64,000 bases of DNA. Origin: Ponticaulis sp. (GTDB lineage: Bacteria > Pseudomonadota > Alphaproteobacteria > Caulobacterales > Hyphomonadaceae). Position 1 is the first letter of the stretch, and each line of letters opens with the position of its first letter. The position numbers and the translations under genes were made by a program. The stretch lies in the NCBI GenBank assembly GCA_002692725.1, contig NZLU01000025.1, forward strand, positions 186,001 to 250,000, written 5' to 3'. Of the stretch, positions 35,857-43,626 are shown piece after piece. The notes beneath the pieces were generated by a model. The model worked only from the letters and a program-made list of their open reading frames with translations, had not been told where the DNA came from and did not search any database.

Positions 35857-36699
35857 CTAGTGCGCCAGGGCGAGGGCGGGGCCTTTCTCTGTACGCAGCA
35901 AATTCTTGCTGACACCGCCGAAAATCATTTCTTCGAGCCTGCTATGTCCATAGGCACCAGCAACGATGAGGCCGGCGCCTTCATCCTCCGCCAGTTTCAA
36001 AAGTCCTTCAGTGACAGCGCCATCAAACTGAATGATCTCAGACGGAATGCCGCGCTGCTGGAGATAGTCGACGGCATAGGCCGGCTGATCTCCTCCAAAC
36101 CGATCTTCTGTGTCGATCTTATTGCTGTTCTGCGCGACGATGACACGGTCTGCGGCGCGAAGCAGCTGCGTGTGAAAGCGCACTGAGCGCGCGGCCTGTG
36201 GGCTGCCATCCCAGGCGACAATCATGGTGCTGATATTGGGCGATGAGTCCTGTCCCGCGACGATGATGGGCTCGCGGCGGTCCAGCAATGTCGTTTCAAA
36301 TGCGAGACCATGTTCATTGCCCGCAGAGACGCATTCGTGTGGCGTGACGAGGCCATCGCTGAGAAGCGACAGGCGAGGGTAGACCTCGGTTGGCAGGCCC
36401 ACCGTGTGTTCGATTTCGCGATTGGTGACACCCTCAGCTTCGCAGACTTCCGTAAACGCCGCCTCAAGTTTTTCGCGTGCTTCTTTTTGAGCCTCGCGAA
36501 TGCCTTCCAACAAGGACCCGCCGGAGGCAAACATCACGCCATGCATCGAAACGCCCGTCATGATGACGGCGCGTGCCGGATCCGGCATGGCGGACACGCC
36601 AATCAGCTTTGTGTCGAGCTTTTTCGCCAATCGGCATGAAAGCGTGATGGATTCTTTGAGGCTGAATTCGCCTTCGGCAAGCGCTGTGTATATAGTCAT
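35857..36699 (-). CDS. Tandem universal stress protein (UspA domains)
   Basis: 280 residues from ATG 36699, which has GGGAGG seven bases upstream. Two Usp-like halves: a diverged N-terminal one and a C-terminal one with the nucleotide-binding motif GAYGHSRLEEMIFGG (Gly-2x-Gly-9x-Gly) near the end. Such proteins bind ATP and accumulate under stress. It is 107 bases downstream of thyA on the same strand, perhaps co-transcribed. Confidence 0.88.
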   Translation of the reverse strand: MTIYTALAEGEFSLKESITLSCRLAKKLDTKLIGVSAMPDPARAVIMTGVSMHGVMFASGGSLLEGIREAQKEAREKLEAAFTEVCEAEGVTNREIEHTVGLPTEVYPRLSLLSDGLVTPHECVSAGNEHGLAFETTLLDRREPIIVAGQDSSPNISTMIVAWDGSPQAARSVRFHTQLLRAADRVIVAQNSNKIDTEDRFGGDQPAYAVDYLQQRGIPSEIIQFDGAVTEGLLKLAEDEGAGLIVAGAYGHSRLEEMIFGGVSKNLLRTEKGPALALAH

Positions 36700-36806
36700 G
36701 TCTGACCCTCCCGGACTAATGAGCACAATAACCCTAACATTCTTACGGATGTTTGGTTGCACGCGTGTGACCGCAAGGGGGATTTTTCGCGCAAATTGTC
36801 GCGCAG

Positions 36807-37661
36807 TCAGACGGCGATCGGCGCCTTGATGGATGGATGAGCGGAATAATCGGTGAGTTTGAAGTCCGATCTCTCCCAGCCGAAAATGTCTTTGCGATCC
36901 GGATTGAGCTGCATTGTCGGTGGTGGAAGCGGCGTGCGACTCAGCTGTTCTTCAGCTTGCTCAAGATGGTTCAGATAAAGATGTGCATCGCCCAGCGTAT
37001 GAACAAACTCGCCCGGCCTGAGACCGGTCGCCTGAGCCATCATCATTGTGAGCAGGGCATATGACGCTATGTTGAACGGGACGCCGAGAAAGATGTCAGC
37101 AGACCGTTGATAGAGCTGGCAGTTGAGCTTTCCGTCCATGACATTAAACTGGAACAGACAGTGGCAGGGCGGCAGAGCCATCGTGTTCACGTCAGCCGGG
37201 TTCCAGGCCGATACGATAAGGCGTCTTGAGTTGGGATTTGTACGGATTTCATCGCGGACCCAACTCAGCTGATCAATGGCTTCACCGTTTGGTGCAGCCC
37301 ATGATCTCCATTGCTTTCCATAGACCGGGCCAAGGTCACCATTTTCATCGGCCCATTCGTCCCAGATCGAAACACCATTATCCTGCAAATAGCGAATATT
37401 GGTGTCTCCGTTAACAAACCAGAGCAATTCGTAAATAATTGACTTGAGGTGGAGCTTCTTTGTGGTCAGCAGCGGGAAGGTCTCTGAGAGATCAAAACGC
37501 ATCTGATGACCGAACACGGCTCTCGTGCCCGTACCCGTGCGATCGGACCGATCAATGCCCGTTTCAAGCACGTGACGAAGCAGATCGAGATAGACATTAT
37601 CCGCAGCAGAAACAGACTGTTGCGCGCGAGTGTTCTGATCATCCATCTGGAGCGAATTCAT
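36807..37661 (-). CDS. thyA: Thymidylate synthase
   Basis: 284 residues. The catalytic cysteine is in [10 protein letters not shown] (C166), the phosphate-binding arginines in RSDRTGTGT and [15 protein letters not shown], and the folate-binding end in [10 protein letters not shown]. It converts dUMP to dTMP using methylenetetrahydrofolate. The start at 37661 (MNSLQMDDQ) has AGGTG upstream; ATG 37646 is possible. The presence of ThyA agrees with folA in the same area. Confidence 0.97.
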   Translation of the reverse strand: MNSLQMDDQNTRAQQSVSAADNVYLDLLRHVLETGIDRSDRTGTGTRAVFGHQMRFDLSETFPLLTTKKLHLKSIIYELLWFVNGDTNIRYLQDNGVSIWDEWADENGDLGPVYGKQWRSWAAPNGEAIDQLSWVRDEIRTNPNSRRLIVSAWNPADVNTMALPPCHCLFQFNVMDGKLNCQLYQRSADIFLGVPFNIASYALLTMMMAQATGLRPGEFVHTLGDAHLYLNHLEQAEEQLSRTPLPPPTMQLNPDRKDIFGWERSDFKLTDYSAHPSIKAPIAV

Positions 37662-37846
37662 CTGGCATCACCTGCTGTTTCTGGCCTTTTGGAACTTTAC
37701 CCGCTCTCGGCGGACAAAGCCAATCTAAGACTGATATTATGGTTAGCTCATCGTGAAGCCGATTGGGGCGATTCGCAAACCCATATTGAGCTAAACGAAG
37801 GGGTTTTCAGCCACACTGCCTTTTGGACCAGGGTGGAAGAACGTAG

Positions 37847-39136
37847 ATGTTTTGCGTCTCAAAATTGTATAAGCCATTGCAGGCAGCCATGCTGAGGTTT
37901 GCAAAAGAACGGCGCGCAAATGTTGCGACGACGTTTGCGCTGACGCTTGTTCCTCTCATGACGGTTCTTGGCCTCACGGTCGACTTTACCCGCACGGAAG
38001 GGGCGGCTGAGCAGGCGCAATATGCGCTTGATGGCGCAGTGCTCGCCGCCGCAAAGTCTCTGCAGGACAATGAGAGCAACACCAAGATCAAGCAGGCAGC
38101 ACAGCAATATTTTGATGCCGCATCCAATGCGAACGGCATTTCCGCAACCTGCAACAGTGTTTCCATCAGCATTAGCGACGATAAAACATCCGTTATTGGG
38201 AGTGTCACCTGTAAACAGCCAACAACCCTGTCGAACATTGTCGGCATGTCAGAACTCGAATTCACCCGAAACGCCGAGACCACTTATGGCGTCGGCAAGC
38301 TTGATATCGTCTTCATGTTCGATACCTCCGGCTCCATGGGCAATGATGACCGGATGGACGATCTTCAGGTCGCCGCCAAAAAGGCCGTCCAGACGATCTT
38401 TAAAACCAAAACCAAAGATAAGGATGACGTTCGGATTGCGGTTTCGACCTACGCCACGTCTGTAAACGTCAGCGACACCTACTTCAAAGCCGTGACTGAT
38501 GAGGAACCCGATCAGTGGGAGTGTACGAAGTGGAAGAGAAACGGCAAGAAATGCAAAAATTGGGAGCAGGTGACTGACACCTGCGTCACAGGCCGTGAAG
38601 GTTCTCAAAAATATACTGATGCCGCACCAGGAAGCGGAGCGTGGATTGATTACGAAACAACAGACTGCAACTCAGCAACGATTACTCCGCTGACCCGCAT
38701 TCAGGGACGGGTGATTTCAGCGATCGAAACTCTGCCGACCAGCGGGACAACAGCAGGCCATCTGGGGATTGCCTGGTCATGGTATCTGATCTCTCCGAAA
38801 TGGAGTTCGATATGGCCCTCTGACGCGAAACCGCGGGATTATGATGAGCCAGACTCTACGAAAATCGCTATCCTGATGACGGATGGTGCGTTCAACAAGG
38901 ATTATATGTCCGGTGGGGATTCCTTTGCCCATGCGAAGAAGTTCTGCGACGGCATGAAAGCCGAAGGTATTGTAATCTATACAGTCGCGTTCAAAGCGCC
39001 GCAGGCAGGTCAGGACATTCTTGAATATTGCGGGTCTGGCAGCGAGTTTTCGTTTAAAGCGTCAAACGGTCAGCAATTGGAAGACGCCTACGATCGGATC
39101 GCGTCGAACATTTCGGATCTGCGTCTTTCACACTAG
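37847..39136 (+). CDS. TadG-like pilus/secretion protein with von Willebrand A domain
   Basis: 429 residues. An N-terminal TadE/TadG-type region has a membrane helix (RANVATTFALTLVPLMTVLG, about 23-45) followed by a helical stretch, then a vWA domain with the MIDAS motif DTSGSMG (159-165) and a second metal-site loop ILMTDGAFN. Cys-rich insertions (WECTKWKRNGKKCKNW) lie between. TadG proteins help assemble or anchor Flp pili. Start ATG 37847, or ATG 37889 within; GGAAG lies before the first. Confidence 0.85.
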   Translation: MFCVSKLYKPLQAAMLRFAKERRANVATTFALTLVPLMTVLGLTVDFTRTEGAAEQAQYALDGAVLAAAKSLQDNESNTKIKQAAQQYFDAASNANGISATCNSVSISISDDKTSVIGSVTCKQPTTLSNIVGMSELEFTRNAETTYGVGKLDIVFMFDTSGSMGNDDRMDDLQVAAKKAVQTIFKTKTKDKDDVRIAVSTYATSVNVSDTYFKAVTDEEPDQWECTKWKRNGKKCKNWEQVTDTCVTGREGSQKYTDAAPGSGAWIDYETTDCNSATITPLTRIQGRVISAIETLPTSGTTAGHLGIAWSWYLISPKWSSIWPSDAKPRDYDEPDSTKIAILMTDGAFNKDYMSGGDSFAHAKKFCDGMKAEGIVIYTVAFKAPQAGQDILEYCGSGSEFSFKASNGQQLEDAYDRIASNISDLRLSH

Positions 39137-39160
39137 ACGATCTCGTCATTCTGAAGAAAC

Positions 39161-39175
39161 GTTCTTCCATCGTTC
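39161..39175 (+). promoter_or_regulatory. Possible LexA (SOS) box before tmRNA
   Basis: GTTC-N7-GTTC, the alphaproteobacterial LexA site pattern, lies about 50 bases before the tmRNA. A TATATT -10 candidate (39188-39193) follows, so bound LexA would cover the -35 region. Eight fixed bases can occur by chance about twice in a window this size counting both strands, so this is only suggestive. Confidence 0.35.
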
Positions 39176-39388
39176 ATCAATCATCCCTATATTCAAAGCG
39201 TTCTTCGGAACTATGGCGATAAACGTACACGCAATAAGCGGCTCGGACCCGGGGGCGGTACCCGGCGGCTCCACCAATAACTCCGGTCATTAGCCGGTAG
39301 GTGCGGGGCCGAAACAGGATCGACGGACGTGTAAAGGTGATGCCTTCGCCCGGATGAGCTCCGTTAGAAGCTCAACTTGCAAATAGTT

Positions 39389-39430
39389 GCTAATGACAAC
39401 TTTGCTGAAGGTGAACTTCTCGCTGCGTAA
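39389..39430 (+). other. tmRNA proteolysis-tag reading frame
   Basis: GCT is the resume codon; 13 codons ending in TAA read ANDNFAEGELLAA. With the alanine carried by the tmRNA the tag becomes AANDNFAEGELLAA, of the alphaproteobacterial type (start AANDNFAE, end in small residues recognised by ClpXP). Confidence 0.93.
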
Positions 39431-39489
39431 TGCGGCGCGGATACTAACCGCTTAAACTCCTGGGGACTCTAGCACCTCAGGCGGGGCCC

Positions 39490-39529
39490 GGAGGCGCCTG
39501 GCAACAGAAGCCTCCACTTTCCTTTTTTT
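39490..39529 (+). terminator. Terminator of the tmRNA gene
   Basis: A 6-bp GC stem (39490-39495 with 39510-39515) is followed by a pyrimidine stretch with seven T (39523-39529). Confidence 0.75.
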
Positions 39530-39534
39530 GTACG

Positions 39535-39605
39535 ACCGCCCGCTTCGGCCCCTGATCAGGTCAGGGGCGCTTTCGCGATGGGTCGCGCTCAAGGCTGTTC
39601 TCTTG
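39535..39605. repeat. Possible interspersed palindromic repeat unit
   Basis: The segment holds an 8-bp inverted repeat (GCCCCTGA and TCAGGGGC around five bases, about 39548-39568) in GC-rich sequence. Its minus strand would read as the SAPDLIRGR-like phrase often met in spurious frames of alphaproteobacterial intergenic repeats. Only one copy was noticed in this window. Confidence 0.3.
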
Positions 39606-39705
39606 ATAATTTGCTCGGGCTGTTCGCTTTGCTCGCCCTGCGCCTGCACGTTCGTTTGTGTGGTGCCTCTTACGAGCGACTGCGAAGCCGCAGACGCCGA
39701 CAGGA

Positions 39706-40164
39706 TCAGGCCCCGTAAAGAACTGAGATGTTTTCAGACACCATGGCCGGACGGTCCTGACCTTCAATCTCAATGGTTGACTGGTTGATGATCTGCTTGC
39801 CACCCGCCTTGGGTTCAACTGAAAGACATTTGAGAGACAAACGAATGCGAGAACCAACAGGCACCATATTCGTGAAACGGACTTTGTTGGTGCCATAATT
39901 GATTCCGCGCGACACACCTTCAACCTGAAACACCTCTGGGCTCAGCATTGGCAGCAGAGAAAGCGTGAGAAAGCCGTGCGCGATCGGTCCGCCCATTTCG
40001 CGCGTCGCGCGATCAACGTCGACATGAATCCATTGATGGTCACCGGTCGCGTCGGCAAATTGATTGACCCGATCCTGATCGATCAGATGCCAGTCAGACT
40101 GGCCGATTTCCTGACCAACAAGACTTTCCAGTTCATTGTATTGAATAATGCGAGGGGTCGCCAT
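39706..40164 (-). CDS. MaoC-family (R)-specific enoyl-CoA hydratase-like protein
   Basis: 152 residues in one hot-dog fold. The hydratase motif is complete: the Asp/His pair in FADATGDHQWIHVD and the following GGPIAHGFLTLSL. It would hydrate trans-2-enoyl-CoA to (R)-3-hydroxyacyl-CoA, for example to feed polyhydroxyalkanoate synthesis or side-chain breakdown. No clear partner gene adjacent. Confidence 0.92.
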   Translation of the reverse strand: MATPRIIQYNELESLVGQEIGQSDWHLIDQDRVNQFADATGDHQWIHVDVDRATREMGGPIAHGFLTLSLLPMLSPEVFQVEGVSRGINYGTNKVRFTNMVPVGSRIRLSLKCLSVEPKAGGKQIINQSTIEIEGQDRPAMVSENISVLYGA

Positions 40165-40440
40165 CGTCTACATTCCTGCCTGTTGAAAGAGTGTGTGGCC
40201 GATTCCATTCGGCTCTGTTCGTATCAGGTCGCAAGGATTCCACGCGTGCGAGCTCTTTGGCAAGCGCGAGAGGAGAGTCATTTCGATCTGGCAAAGAAAA
40301 TCGCGTCATTCGGGAACTTGCTGTCTTCTTTCAGGTTTCGTGTTAAACGAGGAGTTAAAGCTCGGTGTGGGTGGGCTCCTGCCGTTCAGAATGAATTCAG
40401 GCTGAAACCATTAGGTAGACGCATGATTGAGGAGAGAAGC

Positions 40441-41514
40441 ATGTATTCCAAATTTATTTCAGCCGGTATTTTGACGGCCAGTCTGATTGGCCTCGCGCCG
40501 ATGGCAACTGCTCAGTCATCTTATTGGAGCTATGACGGCCAGAACAGCTATCACACCTATGAGGCGTGCGAGCAGGCGCGCCGGACACGCACTGTTGGTG
40601 GTGCGGCCGTTGGCGGCCTTCTCGGTGCAGGTTTGGGGGCGCTTGCTGGTGGCGACGATACCCGCAACGCGGTCGTTGGTGGCATTGTTGGTGCTGCTGC
40701 TGGCGGGACAATCGGCCGAAATCAAGTGAAGTGTACGCCATACAGCTATTCAGCTTATGGTCAGTCTGGTTATCAGGGCTCCACCGGATACAGCTCGACT
40801 GGATACGGTTCATCTGGATATAGCTCGTCGGGCTATGGATCGTCAGGTTATGGATACTCGCAAGGGTATGGTCAGCCATCTTATCCATCGCAATCCTATG
40901 GCAGCTATGGTCAGGGCTATCCGTCTCAAGGCTATTCCACAACGACGCGGACCTACACGACCACTCAGCCAACCCGGTCTTATTCCGGTTCAGGCTACAC
41001 AACCACACGCACTTACTCGCACTCTCAGCCGTCTTATGGCTCGAGCTATCCGACACAATCCTATGGCTATAGCCAGCCGAGCTATGGACACTCATATCCG
41101 AGCAATTCCGGTTATCAGGGGTCTTACGGTTACAGCTCAACCACCACCACGCCACGCTATGGTTATGGCACGCCAACACGCCGATCTGAGCCTTACACGC
41201 GCAGCTCTGGCAGCTACAGCTATGGTTATGGTTCTCAGCAATCCTATCCCGCCTACGGATCACAATACGGTAATTCCGGATATGGGTCTCGCTGGACCTA
41301 TGACGGACGTTCGGCTTATGGCTCTTACGAGGCATGCGAACGTGCGAAACGTGACCGTACATTGGCTGGTGGCGGCCTCGGCGCACTGGCGGGTGCTGGC
41401 CTTGGAACGCTGGCAGGCGGTGATGATGGTCGCAATGCCGCAGTCGGAGCAATCGTTGGTGGTGCCGTTGGCGCCTATCGCGGAAGCCGTTCGGTACAAT
41501 GTTATCAATTCTGA
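40441..41514 (+). CDS. Secreted glycine-zipper protein with Tyr/Ser/Gly-rich prion-like core
   Basis: 357 residues from ATG 40441, set by the signal peptide (MYSKFISAG to ATAQ, 1-25) and GAGGAGAG upstream; the frame is open far further back but that part is not protein-like. Residues about 27-98 hold a WSYDGQNSYHTYEACEQA segment, a glycine zipper (GGLLGAGLGALAGGDD) and a terminal Cys. Residues 283-357 repeat the whole module (WTYDGRSAYGSYEACERA, zipper, VQCYQF). Between them lie about 185 residues of Tyr, Ser, Gly, Gln and Pro repeats (YGSSGY, QPSYG). Probably an outer-membrane-associated or self-assembling surface protein; function unknown. Confidence 0.8.
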   Translation: MYSKFISAGILTASLIGLAPMATAQSSYWSYDGQNSYHTYEACEQARRTRTVGGAAVGGLLGAGLGALAGGDDTRNAVVGGIVGAAAGGTIGRNQVKCTPYSYSAYGQSGYQGSTGYSSTGYGSSGYSSSGYGSSGYGYSQGYGQPSYPSQSYGSYGQGYPSQGYSTTTRTYTTTQPTRSYSGSGYTTTRTYSHSQPSYGSSYPTQSYGYSQPSYGHSYPSNSGYQGSYGYSSTTTTPRYGYGTPTRRSEPYTRSSGSYSYGYGSQQSYPAYGSQYGNSGYGSRWTYDGRSAYGSYEACERAKRDRTLAGGGLGALAGAGLGTLAGGDDGRNAAVGAIVGGAVGAYRGSRSVQCYQF

Positions 41515-41575
41515 GAATAAATCAGAGCTGATTGATCGTTCGATCAGCACTTGATTTCTTTGAAGTAAAATGTCT

Positions 41576-41610
41576 TTTCTCCCGGAGAATGTCTCCGGGA
41601 GAAATTTTTT
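41576..41610 (+). terminator. Strong hairpin with T-run touching the next start codon
   Basis: A perfect 13-bp stem (41576-41588 with 41592-41604) with a 3-base loop is followed by six T, and the crotonase ATG begins at the very next base (41611). It should terminate the glycine-zipper transcript. The only Shine-Dalgarno-like sequence of the crotonase (GGGAGA, 41597-41602) is inside the stem. Confidence 0.85.
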
Positions 41611-42528
41611 ATGAGCAAGCGCAAAGAGTTTGAAACCGTCCTTCTCGATATTGAAGACGGCATCGCGACACTGACCCTCAATCGCCCCGAAAAAATGAAT
41701 GCCTTCACTGGCCAGATGATGCAGGACATCATTGCGGCTTTTGATGAGACGGATGCGGATGACGATGTGAAAGCCGTGATTGTGACGGGCTCTGGCGAGC
41801 GGGCTTTCTGCGCGGGCGCTGACCTGTCGCAAGGTGGCAAGACGTTCGATTATGAGGCAAGGCAGGCGAGCGGCACGCAAGAAGTCGGTCATCGTACGCA
41901 GGAAGATTTGCAGCGAGATGGTGGGGGGCGCTGTACCTTGCGCATCTTTGAAAGCCTGAAGCCTGTGATTGGCGCGATCAACGGCGCTGCGGTCGGGATC
42001 GGTGCCACCATGCAATTGCCGATGGATGTCCGCATTGCGTCAGACAATGCGCGGTTCGGCTTTGTCTTTGCCCGCCGAGGTATCACGCCGGAAGCCTGTT
42101 CGAGCTATTTCCTGCCGCGTCTCGTGGGCATCAGCCAGGCGCTGGATTGGTGCTATTCCGGCCGTGTGTTTTCCGCCCAGGAAGCGCTGGAAGGCGGGCT
42201 GGTGAAAGCGGTCTATCCTCAGTCCGAATTGATGGATGCCGCGCGCGCCTGGTGCCGCGAAATCATTGACAACACAGCGCCTGTTTCTGTCGCGCTGACA
42301 CGTCAGATGATGTGGCAGATGCTTGGTGCGGACCATCCGATGGAAGCCCACATCATTGATAGCCGCTCCATCTTTGAACGCGGCCGGACAGGTGATGCGA
42401 AAGAGGGTGTGAGCAGCTTTCTTGAGAAGCGGAAGCCAAACTATCCTGAGAAAGTGTCGGACGGTATTGCACCGCACTATCCGTTCTATCCAAAGCGGCA
42501 GTTTCGCTGGCCGGAAAAGGCTGAGTAG
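41611..42528 (+). CDS. Enoyl-CoA hydratase/isomerase (crotonase) family protein
   Basis: 305 residues, one crotonase domain plus a long C-terminal tail. Marks are LTLNRPEKMNAF, the first oxyanion-hole segment ERAFCAGADLSQGG, a charged insertion (about 88-110), and the second oxyanion-hole segment INGAAVGIGATMQLPMDVRIAS. The C-terminal part (FLEKRKPNYPEKVSDG, FRWPEKAE) resembles crotonases acting in fatty or aromatic acyl-CoA turnover. It starts directly after the hairpin at 41576, so its own expression signals must overlap or lie upstream. Confidence 0.9.
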   Translation: MSKRKEFETVLLDIEDGIATLTLNRPEKMNAFTGQMMQDIIAAFDETDADDDVKAVIVTGSGERAFCAGADLSQGGKTFDYEARQASGTQEVGHRTQEDLQRDGGGRCTLRIFESLKPVIGAINGAAVGIGATMQLPMDVRIASDNARFGFVFARRGITPEACSSYFLPRLVGISQALDWCYSGRVFSAQEALEGGLVKAVYPQSELMDAARAWCREIIDNTAPVSVALTRQMMWQMLGADHPMEAHIIDSRSIFERGRTGDAKEGVSSFLEKRKPNYPEKVSDGIAPHYPFYPKRQFRWPEKAE

Positions 42529-42531
42529 CGG

Positions 42532-43626
42532 CTAGCCGAGCCCATCCGCGTTGAGGACCCGATTCCAATCAAACCCTTTATTCGGGTCCCAGCCCCAGCG
42601 TTCAACAGGATTTACGTCCTCATGGCCGACCACAAAGTCTCGGGTTTTCGTGATCTGATGGCGCTGACAAATATCGTCGACAAGTAGGGCGAGCGACTCA
42701 TACATTTTGTCAGTATAGACATTCGGATCTGCTGATTTCGAACCGTATGACAGGATTTCGATTCCAATGGATGCATTGTTGGGATCGGTCCCGTCTGTCA
42801 GCCATCCAACCGGTGCGGATGCATGTCCCCAGCGATTGTCGAAATAGGTATATTGTGGCCAGGCGCGGCCGTCATCTCGCGCAACCAGTGCGGCTGTAGA
42901 GCCCTTGGGCACAGGATTCAGGTTTTCATCGTAATACCGCGCGTTTGATGGGTATTCTCGCGACCAGCTGAAATAGCGCATGTATTTTCGCCAGCTTCCG
43001 TCGCCCCGCGCATACAGACGTTGAACAAACCCCTTGATTCCAGAATGCCAGGATTTGTGGTGTTCGGACACAAACTGATAAAGCAAGCCGTTCTTGTCGA
43101 TGAGATAATGTGCGCTCGCTCTTCCATTCAGAAAGCTGTTCTTCACGGCCTCGAGTGAATCTGTGCCGGTAATGTGCAGCACCACGCGTTTGATCGTCGT
43201 CCCGTCAGATCTTGAACTGAAATTATCGGTACGGAATTTTCTGTTTTCAGGGATTTCGGGGTGCCAGCCATCGGTCCATAGCGCTGTCGTACGGTGAATT
43301 TCTTCGTGCACATTGGAGTAGCGAGAGGGTTCGCGGGTTTCGGAATCGTCGGTGAAGATTATGTCGTGATTAGTGCCGTTATCCGCCTCATCAGCAGGCT
43401 GAGCGGCGCCACCGACAGGCTCCAGATAGGTGGAATAGACAAACCCGACATATATCCCGTCACCGGGAATGTCAGCAAAGACCAGCCACCAGCCATCATG
43501 AGAGTCATCATCAAGCCTGGCAACGGCCTGGCCGGTCGCCAGCGTTGTCAGAACACCGCCATTCGTGGAAGGCCGACTACGCAAATTAAGTGCGCTGGCA
43601 TTCACCCGAAAAACCCGGTCGATCAT
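42532..43626 (-). CDS. SH3-domain N-acetylmuramoyl-L-alanine amidase (Amidase_2), no signal peptide
   Basis: 364 residues. Residues 5-70 are a bacterial SH3 domain (ALNLRSRPSTNGGVLTTLATGQ); about 140-360 is an AmpD/T7-lysozyme-like amidase with likely zinc ligands H151 (VVLHITG), H335 (VVGHEDVNP) and D347 (WGWDPNKGFDW), plus a long insertion at about 195-275. It would cut the MurNAc-L-Ala bond. There is no signal sequence, so it acts on cytoplasmic muropeptides or leaves the cell by another route. Its ATG overlaps the lipoprotein stop (ATGA), making it the last gene of the operon that starts with patatin. Confidence 0.88.
   Translation of the reverse strand: MIDRVFRVNASALNLRSRPSTNGGVLTTLATGQAVARLDDDSHDGWWLVFADIPGDGIYVGFVYSTYLEPVGGAAQPADEADNGTNHDIIFTDDSETREPSRYSNVHEEIHRTTALWTDGWHPEIPENRKFRTDNFSSRSDGTTIKRVVLHITGTDSLEAVKNSFLNGRASAHYLIDKNGLLYQFVSEHHKSWHSGIKGFVQRLYARGDGSWRKYMRYFSWSREYPSNARYYDENLNPVPKGSTAALVARDDGRAWPQYTYFDNRWGHASAPVGWLTDGTDPNNASIGIEILSYGSKSADPNVYTDKMYESLALLVDDICQRHQITKTRDFVVGHEDVNPVERWGWDPNKGFDWNRVLNADGLG

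Larger units (their letters stand above)
39216..39529 (+). ncRNA. ssrA: tmRNA, circularly permuted two-piece form
   Basis: The acceptor piece comes first: T-arm stem 39249-39253 with 39261-39265, then CGGCTCC (39266-39272), A and CCA (39274-39276). After a 28-base spacer the coding piece opens with GGGGCCG (39305-39311), which pairs with the acceptor strand and gives the G-U pair at position 3 that alanyl-tRNA synthetase needs. TACACG (39226-39231) pairs with CGTGTA (39328-39333) to join the pieces. The tag frame follows at 39389. It rescues stalled ribosomes with SmpB. The T-loop GGCGGTA differs from the usual UUC-type loop. The 5' end is approximate. Confidence 0.93.

Noticed and set aside
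39976-40440. Open frame extending the glycine-zipper protein upstream
   Set aside because: It runs antisense through the MaoC gene; the signal peptide and GAGGAGAG at ATG 40441 mark the real start.
40780-40870. Short tandem repeats that might suggest a CRISPR or satellite array
   Set aside because: The repeats are in frame and encode the YGSSGY-type protein repeats; there are no regular spacers.
40454-41554. Long frames on both strands over the glycine-zipper gene (His/Ser-rich or Arg/Met-rich)
   Set aside because: These are shadows of a repetitive Tyr/Ser/Gly coding region and have no family-like features.
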